From the NCBI GenBank assembly GCA_911728455.2, contig OU452221.1, positions 7,203,047 to 7,267,046 on the forward strand: a DNA stretch of 64,000 nt, read 5' to 3'. Made by a program: the position numbers and the translations under genes. The DNA is from Marthasterias glacialis. Taxonomy: Eukaryota; Echinodermata; Asteroidea; Forcipulatida; Asteriidae. Shown here one piece after another: positions 1 to 10,200 of the stretch; position 1 is the first letter of the stretch, and every line of letters starts with the position of its first letter. The notes beneath the pieces were generated by a model, which was not told the origin of the DNA, did not search any database, and saw nothing but the letters and a program-made list of their open reading frames with translations.

Positions 1-1129
1 AAAATGCACTCTTTCGAGCGGCCTTTGCAAACGAAAGTCAAAACGGCTCACAGCGCTAATGTGTGCTAATGAAAATGCATATGACCCTTGACGTTACTGT
101 CTCTCTGGACTGCAGGCACTGTTCGTCCGTGTACGTTTACACACAAATCGAAAAATTGTCATGTCATGAGTCGTTTGTCACGCGATTTGCGTTTTTCTGA
201 TTTTCTGCTGCGATTGCTTTTCATGATGTGACTAGGGACTCGTATTATACTTTTTTAAAATCCTTAGCACTTCAGCTATAAGATATGTGGTGGAAGTCTC
301 CTTAAAAAAAACGTTAGGGCCCCACTTAAGGGAAATAATTCCTTTCCCTCAAAATGTTGTTTCGATGATCAATATATTATTTTAAGGGTACGAAATAAGA
401 TTTCACATGGAAATTTATTTTGCTCCCTCAGAGTAACTGTTTAAAAAGAACAAAATAATTTTGAGTGAACTAAATATAATTTCGAGGGAACGGAATAATA
501 CTTCGATCGAAGTACTTTTTCGTTCCCTGAAATATTGTTTCGAAGGAGGAAATGATTTTTTTTGTACTGTTGACAGATGCGACAACGCCCTTACACACTC
601 GATCACTCGTCAACATCTTCAGTAAAATGGCCACCTTGCTCTCCCACTTTGATCATCAGCGATAACCATCCAATCTAATAATCCTCTTTTAACTTACCTC
701 AATTTTTACTGCACGTTTTACTCTGATAATCTTGCGTTTCCATATTATGGTTCAGAAAACTCTAAACCTTACGTCATTTGACGACTATTTCTCTTCGTTG
801 AATATGTTCGTCTTTGTCAACCATGAAAACGTTCACTGTCAATGGTGCACCCTTGACCCCAACCTTTCTATGGCCCATTCGTTTACACTGCACTTCCGGC
901 TGAACAAAGGTCATTGAGTGGGTAGGTTGGGGCTTGGATATGAATGAAGAAGGATCCTACGGTCTATTCCTCCAAGGTACAAGGGGAGTCATACCCCCTA
1001 TCCCACCTCGCAAGATTTACGCCCGTGCATAAGACAATTTGTGTAGTGCTGTATCAAATCAAAATGTTCAGCCTCGTCGTTTCTGCCTCAGAATCAAACT
1101 CCTCACAACACTCCGTTTGGGCTTGTGGT
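1..1129. other. Intergenic, no gene seen
   Basis: AT-rich sequence with only short chance open frames. Positions about 467-546 form an imperfect foldback centred on ACTTCGATCGAAGT, with the arm GGGAACG repeated inverted as CGTTCCC. The surrounding 340-560 holds diverged copies of the same AT-rich phrase (AAATATTGTTTCGA-like). It may be an old foldback element. I see no exon signals. Confidence 0.4.
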
Positions 1130-2375
1130 AAAGTCCATCAAACACCAATTGTATGGACTGGTTAGTCCTACATCCATGGCGGTAAAGTCCATCAAACATA
1201 TGTTGGTATGGACCGATTAGTCCTACATCCCTGACGGTAAAGTCCATCAAACACCAATTGTATGGACTGGTATACAAATATTGACTGCTTCGAGAGGCGT
1301 AGTAAAGCTAGTCACTCGAGGTGATCCCCCGAGCAACCTATCTTCCCGAGGCGGAGCCGAGGGAAGATAGGCGGCTGCGGGGATCACCGAGAGTGACTAG
1401 TTTTACTACGCCACGAGATAAAGCAGTCAATATTTGTTTTATAACACCTTAATTTCATCCATTTTGTGCTAATATTCGCTGTGCGTATATCAATCTTCAA
1501 ACAACTGTATAAAATCTGACAGGAAATCTTGACAAAAAGAAAGAGGGGGTACCACACTGCCTTCGTTCTCATATCGTTTTTCAAATACACGTATTATTTG
1601 ATCGTTTCACCGGGTTCGAGGTTGTCGTTGGATAGTACCATTTAATAGTTCTTTTGATCGGTGTGCAGTGTGATAGTAAAAATACACAACACCACGTGAC
1701 GCACGTTCGGCCAATCAACAGATAGAATCAAAGGAAGAGGTGTTATAATTAGTCCTACATCCATGGCGGTAAAGTCCATCAAACACCAATTGTATGGACT
1801 GGTTAGTCCTACATCCATGGTGGCAAAGTCCATCAAACACCAATTGTATGGACTGGTTAGTCCTGCATGCCTGGTGGTAAGAGTCCACCAAACACCAATT
1901 GTATGGACTGGTTAGTCCTGCATCACTGACGGTAAAGTCCATCAAACACCAATTGTATGGACTGGTTAGTCCTACATCCATGGTGGCAAAGTCCATCAAA
2001 CATCAATTGTATGGACTGGTTAGTCCTACATTCCTGGTGGTAAGAGTTCATCTAACACTAATTGTATGGACTGGTTATAGTCCTACATTCCTGATGGTAA
2101 GAGTTCATCTAACACTAATTGTATGGACTGGTTATAGTCCTACATTCCTGATGGTAAGAGTTCATCTAACACTAATTGTATGGACTGGTTATAGTCCTAC
2201 ATTCCTGATGGTAAGAGTTCATCAAACACCAATTGTGTCGTCTGGTTAGCCAGTCCTACATCCATTGCGGTTAAGTCCTCCAAACATCCATTGCTATGGA
2301 CTACCTAGTCCTACATTCCTGGTGGTAAAATCCACCAAACATGCATTGGTATTGACTGGCTAGTCATACAACCAT
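1130..2375. repeat. Minisatellite, 54-58 bp unit
   Basis: Tandem units of the phrase GTCCATCAAACACCAATTG followed by TATGGACTGGTTAGTCCTA run from about 1,130 to 1,275 and again from about 1,750 to 2,375. The period is 54-58 bp, read from successive TTAG positions. Because 54 is a multiple of three, the array keeps open frames on both strands, with periodic peptides such as KSIKHQLYGLVSPTS; these are by-products of the repeat. The later units are more diverged and carry small insertions. The array is split by the foldback element at 1,271-1,748. Confidence 0.85.
1271..1748. mobile_element. Foldback element inside minisatellite
   Basis: The first 170 bp (1,271-1,440) is a long inverted repeat. 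ACAAATATTGACTGC at the left is mirrored by GCAGTCAATATTTGT at the right, and the arms also share GTAGTAAA and CTAGTCAC. About 300 bp of unique sequence follows, and the block ends in GGTGTTATA, the inverse of TATAACACC at 1,439-1,447. Minisatellite units lie directly on both sides, so this is an insertion into the array. I cannot assign a superfamily. Confidence 0.6.
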
Positions 2376-2794
2376 ATTGGTAGTGATAGGGGCTCCGTAG
2401 AACAAAAACCCTTATTGCTATGTTCAACGGCTTGTATGCATCTGTCGGAGAACAGTGTTTATCTTGCTCTACTCAGAATGTTTATAAACATGACACGGCT
2501 ACCATGACAATGTTACCATGACAATGCTACCAGACAATGCTACCATGACTACAGCCTACGCCATGGATCATTGCGCAACCAGATCGCACACATTTTCGGG
2601 GCTCAATTAAAGTGTATTAACGCATAACAGACACATCAAAATAGTCAATACTATGTTTTGTTAATTTCAAACCATATATTAAGCCACAAAAATGTTCCGT
2701 GACAAAAAACCTCTTCATGGGTCCTTTATTATTATCGACTACATAAAACCATGTCACGGCTGCCATGACAGTGTTACCATGCCAAGGCTACCCA
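2376..2794. other. Intergenic with short tandem motif
   Basis: Positions about 2,490-2,550 hold four or five imperfect copies of a 15 bp phrase TACCATGACAATGC. A weaker echo occurs near 2,750-2,795 (CTGCCATGACAGTGTTACCA). No coding signal was seen. Confidence 0.5.
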
Positions 2795-3076
2795 CCAACA
2801 TAGGGCTGGTTAGCTCAGTTGGTTAGAGCGCTCGTACGGTATTCGAGAAGCCAAATTTTCTTTCCTCACCCAAATTTATATGGTTAGAGCGGCTTATACG
2901 GTGTGCGAGAGGTCCGGCATCAGTTAGTTTCCTATATCCTTTCTGTGTAAATCCACGTAAAAAGCTGTATCCATTCGCTGTGTATCCCCGTTACGGCCGT
3001 CTACCAGGTTGTTTGCATCTTAACCGGGGTAGTGATCCCTGATCAATTTTTCTTTGTCACCCCAAAATTGATTTTC
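2795..3076 (+). mobile_element. Degenerate tRNA-derived SINE
   Basis: It starts with TAGGGCTGGTTAGCTCAGTT, which contains a pol III A-box-like TAGCTCAGTTGG, and ends with the family tail TTTTTCTTTGTCACCCCAAA. The tail matches the better copies at 4,451, 4,808, 57,932 and 60,293. The B-box part is poorly preserved and the head phrase appears twice, so this is an old or compound copy. Confidence 0.55.
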
Positions 3077-4187
3077 TTTATAAAAGAAAATAAAGACAAT
3101 TCTACAGCTTTTCAACACTTTCTTATATCGTCGCTGTTTTCACGAAATGACTAATCTGCACCACAGTCCGAAAGATCGCATTTGTTAAACTATTTTTAAA
3201 ATTGCTGTTGCGCACACTGCTTTATTTCTATTTTTCTTTTGAATTATACTACCACAATAAAGCCGACTTCTTAATTAATATAGAACTGTCAAGGACCGTA
3301 TTTGGTTATTACCACACGGCTATAGTTAAACAAAATAGGCCTATAGTATTCACACTGTCAGGTACCTTACTCCGCAAAGCGGCAGGTCCATGAAAAGAAA
3401 TAACTTTGCGACCACCCACAATATTGTTCATACTTTAAACATTTCACTCAAATCTTTGTTTTTATATATAGGCCTATCAAAACACGATGTAAAAAATGCA
3501 TAAATATATATCAATAATAAAACATATTACAGTGTTAAAAACAAACTTCATACATGAACGTGAAACACACCATACGTGGATAGTTCATCAAAGGTGAATG
3601 CTATCTTCTGTAAGCACATGTGCAAAATTTGCAAGCACATTGCATGCTACGCTGGCTGGATTCAAAAACGACTTTAAAGAGACGACAATACCCACAATAC
3701 CGCATAGCCACACACACTGCAGTAAACATTCCGATAATATTATCGTGAGGTTTAAAACAAAACGATTAAAATCGTTTCCATTTCCATTGGAAACTGTTCT
3801 GAAGGCTAATTTTGGCTCTGGTGACCCTTCAATTGGTTTTAAGTCGACTACCGCTTTTTAAGAAAATGACTGTGTTTTTTTCTAGATATTTGAAACTTCT
3901 GCTCCGACAGCAGAAAACATTTGTCATGTTTGGTCCCAGCTTTTGTGATTGACCCCCTACAGGCAGCGTGCTCACGCTATGAAAGTTACCAAAGCAGACC
4001 TCTACACTTGGTACCCTTGCACCCATTTTCTGTATGCACGTGTACATCGACAGTGAATACATTAATTTGTTCATAATTTACAGGCACACCAACTCATGGC
4101 TTCGCGCCCTATCCCCAGCCTCAATTGGGTTACAGAAGTTTAAACGAAAGTCTTAAAATAAGGGCTTGGGTTTGTTCATCCAATGCA
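3077..4187. other. Intergenic or 3' UTR of the five-exon gene
   Basis: AT-rich sequence without recognised repeats. On the minus strand it lies directly downstream of the stop codon of the five-exon gene. An AATAAA on the minus strand (TTTATT at 3,221-3,226) is a possible polyadenylation signal but is about 1 kb away. Short frames at 3,202-3,393 and 3,598-3,861 have no splice or compositional support. Confidence 0.35.
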
Positions 4188-4252
4188 TCACGTCCTGATA
4201 GAATTTCCTACTCCAAGTATTGTATTTTTTGCACCAATTCCATAACGACCAT
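4188..4252 (-). CDS. Exon 5 (terminal) of the five-exon gene
   Basis: The acceptor TCTTCTTTTTTTCAG precedes AT GGT CGT TAT. With the leftover T of exon 4 it reads Y-GRYGIGAKNTILGVGNSIRT and then TGA. The phase fit and the strong acceptor support it. Confidence 0.75.
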
Positions 4253-7200
4253 CTGAAAAAAAGAAGAAGATTTTTTTGAAGACACAGCTTTTCGATTTAC
4301 AAGGTTCAGTACAGTTGACAAACAAAAGTTGATTGAAATGTAGGAAGAGAGTTATGCAAAAATAGTGGTTCTAAAGAAGTTTCGTAAACTTTAACTGAGT
4401 TCCGTCATTTGCCTTACATGCTCTTTATCTTATCAGTGTACAAAAAAGAAGATATTGACAAAATAGGGAGACCGACAACATTAGGGCTGGATAGCCGACT
4501 TGGTAGAGTGTTGGTACGTTAAGCCGGTGATCACATGTTCAAATCCCGCTCCAGTCAATTTTTCTTTGTTCACCCCAAAATTGATTTAAAAATTTACACA
4601 GTCAGTTTCCCTTGTGGTTTATTGTTTGATATTTAAAAATAAAAAGTAGCATCACCCTTATGGTGATCCCTGTGCTGCCGCTTCCCAGGTTATATTATTT
4701 TATAGAGCTGGATCGGGTTGTATTGTAGAACGGGGTGTGAACACTGGCGACATGGCAGTAACCGGTTGAATGGCGTCTGACTGGCACCCCCCACCCCCCG
4801 TAACAACGATATTGACTAAATAGGGAGACCGCCAACATGGATAGCTCAGTTGGTAGAGCGTACATGAAGCCGGTGGTCACAGGTTCAAATCCCGCTCTAG
4901 TCAGTTTGTCTTTGTTCACCCCAAAAATTGATTTGATTAAACAAAATTAAAAGTAAATTCAGTATAAACATTATGCTTACATTTAGTGGGTTTGGGTCTG
5001 TCGATCTGCCAATATTTGAATCCTTCCCGCGCTTTCTCGTTGAATGTTGTCCGCAGCGACCTGGCACTGCTTGGTTTCGACCTGTCCATGTCGTAACTCC
5101 CCGGCATGGTTCCATTCAGACCGGACACAAGGACCTGCGTGAATGTCGGATCCCCGACTCGGTTCAGTGTTCCGTTTCTTGAGTATTCGAAGCTCGCGAC
5201 GTGTTCATTTTTCGGTGCTCGCGAAGCAATGAGACCTACAGGAAATAATTAATGAAAACATCTGTTAATAGACCATCATCATGCTGCCACCATCTTGGTC
5301 ATGTTCCTGGTATCCAATATCAGTAATGAATGCTAATAATCATTGTACAAAATGGAACCAGACTATATCTCTTTCCAGCCTCGATTTGGTTACATTGATA
5401 TGAATGAGAGAAAGCCAAGATGGCCGCACCATGATAAAGGTCTATAGAAGAACATTATAGAGAGGTTTTCTCGTGACGTCACACGAGACCTTTTTCTACA
5501 AACAGACGCTGGAAATCATTCGAAAAACGACGCGTCAGCCATTGAGTTTGTACATGGCTGTACCCAACATGGCTGCACCCAACATGGCTGCGAAATAAAT
5601 TTTTCCAAGGGTCAAGCAACCTCTCTATCAGATAATTATTATAATTCAGGCCTTGAACTTCGCTCTTAAAGGGGCACAGCAATTTTCCTCTGGTAAGGGG
5701 TACTTCTATGAGGAAAATGTAAATTTGTATTGGAATTTTGCAGAGGGTACCACCTCTCTTAAAAAGTTAGATTGAAAATCACTATAATTACATTGAAAAT
5801 CACTCTAATTAGATTGAAAATCACTCTTTTCGATTGAGGCCAGGGCCAAATCTTTTGCAGTTTGTCCTTAGTTTCAATCGAATAGACTAAATTTCAATCG
5901 AAAATTTTAAGAGATCAGCAAAAGCACAGGGCACCACGGCAATTGCTGTGGGTGTCGTGGGTCAATTCAAGGCCTGATATTTAAGCCAACAATTGCAAAA
6001 ATAAATTATTGTCCCGAAAAAAAAAATTGTACATAAATTTTGGTTGAAACCTACATCCAGTGTTAAACTGAAAGATTAAAAAAAAAATGCGGCATTTCAT
6101 TTGGTCTTGTGACAGTTTCGATAAATGATAATAAAGCGGTAGATTTTACAAGAAATTATAGAAAATCTTGCACACATTTAGAAGTTATATATCGTGTCGT
6201 TATAATGACGTCAGCTTACCTCCATGACTGATTACTTTTCCAGATGGCATAGCAACTTGAAAAGTTGTACACTGGAAAAAAGGAGAAACAAAAACACGCT
6301 AATTATAAGACGGGCAGTTTCACAAACAGTGATTTCTGACTTGGGGTCTCGTGCGAAACTGTTAAAACAAAAATAAATTATCGGCTGCGTACAACAGGTT
6401 TCATCGTAAGACAAACATCAACAAAAACACACATTTATTGTTATTATTAAATCTTTCTGGTTATAAATCTAAGGGACACTCAAAAGTGATATTAACGGTG
6501 ACCGTAGAGTTATATAATTATAAGAACTAGAGGGAGCACTCGTGATGCCGCGCACGGAACTCCACTGACTCACCATGGGCGAAAATCCCTATGGGTCACC
6601 TGATACGAATGTCCACTAGGAAAATGGCTGCTGTGTGAACGGATGAGTGACCAGGGTAAATGCATGGTCCGCGCCATTTTCTCAATGGACAAAATGCTCC
6701 TTGTCGGGCCGTCTCGCATGGTTTGTGCGCCCTCTAGTTCTTATATATAACTCTATGACTGTGACCCGTATATAGGCGTAAAGATACCTGGACCCAATTT
6801 CACAGACCTGCTTCAGCAGAAAGTAGTGCTTAAAAAAGTATGCAAAGCAAAATCAAGCAGGGTACCAGTCACAGATTGCACATGTAACATGTAATGCCTT
6901 TTTTGGCTGGTAACCTTATTCTGATAAGTATAATTTTGTTCGAGCTTATCTACTTTTGTGCTTAAAGGGACACAACGGCTTACTGTTTACCTAATTTAGT
7001 GATGTGGATTAACAGACAATAATATTTAAATGGTTGTTGTAAAAAAAATCATCAAAATATCACGTAATTAACGAAAAATGTGTAAAACACAAAACACGGT
7101 CAAAGGTCAGCTTATACGCTTTTCCAGCCGTTGCAACTGTCAAGTTTACGTGACAATGTTGCACAATGTTGTAAGTAGACTGGTGCTCTGTTTAAGTATG

Positions 7201-10200
7201 AATTATTACAATAGCGAGGCATGGGGATCCAGACTTTATACCCATCCAGCACAAATTCACGTGTAAATAAAAAATACATAATCGTCGTCGTGGTGCTGTA
7301 TACGTCTGATTATTCAGACATAGCACGCCCTATTATGCTCTTCCAGCCCCCCCCCCCCCCCCGCACCCCCGTCAAATGTCAGTGATTCTGCCTCTTGTAC
7401 AATTTTCAAATTCACGTGTAAATAAAAAACAGACAAACGGACAGTTTGTATTCTGTGTACGACGAACTGGACGAAGTTACTTGCAATGGATAACGTTTCT
7501 TCGACATCCAAGGATCGGTACAAAAAACATTGCAAGGAAAAACCAGAAGGTGGTCCAACGAAAAGTAAAAAGTAAAAAAAAAAAAAAACACGATAAATCC
7601 AAAGGGAAAGCCAGCATGTGCCAAGCGAGCCTCCCGCCTTCGCTGCAAATGGATTGCCTTTCTCCTGACAGCTTTAGCGATGGCATTCTCCCGTTTTTCG
7701 GGCGATGACTTCACTGGCCGGCCGCAGCCACCGCCACCGTTTTTTTGTTGTTGCGGCGATTGGGGGGGGGGGGGGGGTGGACATTATGCAGCTATCATAG
7801 AAGTAGATAGATCAGCTGTATGGGATAAACCATGGAGGTAGAAATTAGTCTAATTTCTACCTCCATGGTTTATCCCAGGGGTTTGTCTCTTTGGCCCCAC
7901 GAGACACGGCACCGGCTGACGGGATATGCCCCAAGATTTACGTTCCGCTAGCTCCCACGCTGGTGCGCCGTAAAACACGCTTCGGTTGCACGGACTCTCT
8001 GAATGCGAATATTACGTTCGATTTTTCATCATTATTTACAAATTGTATCAATAATCTGAATACACAGTCTTTTTTGTCAAATACTCATAACTAATTGTAA
8101 AAATAAAGATTTAAATTTGGTTCAGTAATTTACTTTTATACGGCTGGAAGTAAAACTAACTCCGAAGATCACGTGATTTATCCGAACCACTTTTTTGGTT
8201 CGGATAAATCGTGTTTTGAAAGATGGTCGAAAACAGCAAAATTTGATGGTTTCTTTTAGGAACCATTCTTCTCCATTCCTGGAAGACCTTTTAAGTCATA
8301 TGTTAGCCTATTTTGTAGCCCAAATATCCCAACGAAGCCGGTGTGCACCTTTAAGCAGCTCTATGAAATTCGGCCCTGCATGTAGAGAAGATGTTGAAGA
8401 AAATGGCAGTTTTAGATGTTGGAGGAAAACCCCAAATAAGGAAAACCCACGCAATCGGGTATATACTGAAAACCCAATCCACATGCAAGGCTCCGGTCCG
8501 GGATTCGCACCGGGTTCAGAGACAGGGAAAGAAACCACTGAGCCAACCCTAATGCCTGCTCTGAACACTACTAATATTGTCACAGTGGCACGTAAATTGT
8601 ATACTGGTAAAACCAGCTACAGAAGAAAACGGCGTATACAGTTGATCGCTTTTCAAAACACCACTTTCCTTCAAAACATCAGAGTGTTTTCAATTATTGT
8701 TCTCAGTGTGGACCCTTGATACTTTGACCTTGATAAATATTCTGTTTTGGACTGTTTTAGGTACTAAATTAAACGATCAAGAGGGAAAGATGAGTTATAC
8801 ATATATTTCGTCAAGCAAGCCCAAAATCTAAACACGTCATTATCCGTTTTCACTTTATAAGTAACACTTAAATGTATATTAGGCCTACAATAATTATACT
8901 TCGTGAAAACGGAGGACAGCGCGCGTGTCCACACACAAGAATTGTGTTACCTCTTGAAACGTTTTTGTTGACATTATGAGCCGTACTGTTTGGCCTAAAT
9001 TTCGTACACCATTTTCTTTGCGTAAGGACGTTCCTCGGCAGTTTGCTTTGTTTGAATTGAAGACTCCCGGAGAACACCGTGAGGGAGAGTGCCAATGACC
9101 GCTCAGCGTTCCTGTTGCCTTAAAGTTTTAAGAACTGCAAGTATTGCCAGGAAACAAACAAGATCAGCCCCTGTACAAATTCCAATAACACCCGATAGAA
9201 TGTCACTGTACACATATAGGCCTACTACAATTACCAGATTACCGAATCTAGCTTTGGAATCGTGCTGCGTTAGATCAAACATACCAAACCTCATTCTAAA
9301 GATCGTTATGCAACTAATGTGTAAGCAACAGGTAACTCAAATCATCAAATTGTTTGCTCTACAAGTAAAAGTGTTTTTCCCCTCCACGGCGCCATAGAAT
9401 GAAAGAGACGCATTTACATCTACCTACATGTATTCATCAGTCACCATTATTAGTAAACCAATTTACTCATTACTAATTTAGTTACTACTTTAATTTAGAA
9501 TAATGTACATTTTTGATCGTAATTGATTGTTCAATCGGTGGCAGATGCTTGGGTATTAAGTGGGCTGTGCATGTTCCCAGCGAGTGAAATATCACAACGA
9601 ACGCAGAGTATACGCAAGTGCAAGTTCATGGGGTCAGATCATTCATGCCACATTCCTCGTCATTATTACAATATGAAAGCCAGGGCAGTTGCAGTAACTA
9701 GGGTAAGATTTAAGGGGGCACAAGGGGGTGCACCATTTTTCCTAGGGGGGCACTTTTGGCCAATTAAAACTGTTTCCGTTTGTATTTTTCTTAAACAAGC
9801 CCATCTTCAGTGTTTTTTGACGTGTTGACGTAAAACATAAAACAATATGTATGTAAATAATCAAAAATAGTTCTAAAAACATTGTAATTACGACGTAAAT
9901 GCTCATAAAATGTAACATTTATTCTGGTAATTTTTAATCTCAAAAGTCCAGATTTCAAATGGGGGGCACCGGGGGGGGGGGGGCACGGAGATCAGTTGGG
10001 GTGCACGTGGCCCCCCCCCCCCCTTGTGCCCCCTTAGTTACGCTACTGCTCGACTAACTGCTAATTGTAACTATTTTTACATAAATTTAGTGAGCTATAG
10101 GTAGGATGAATATGCAGAAAGTAATTGTTGCTGATACTTTGTTCTTGGGGGGAGACGTTAATGGAACCCATATTGTTAATTTTGATCTTCCAAGTATGTT

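Noticed and set aside
1715-2249. Repetitive-peptide protein encoded by the minisatellite
   Set aside because: The frames exist on both strands only because the unit is near 54 bp, and they end where unit length changes.
6300-6366. Additional exon just upstream of exon 3 of the five-exon gene
   Set aside because: It has an acceptor-like TTTTAACAG but no donor, and the intron left before exon 3 would be too short.
7376-7714. Lys-rich 110-codon plus frame and overlapping minus frames
   Set aside because: Generated by a poly-A run and flanking low-complexity sequence; no exon signals.
8195-8719. 174-codon plus frame (the longest in the window)
   Set aside because: It runs through a degenerate SINE in inverse orientation and has no coding-like composition.
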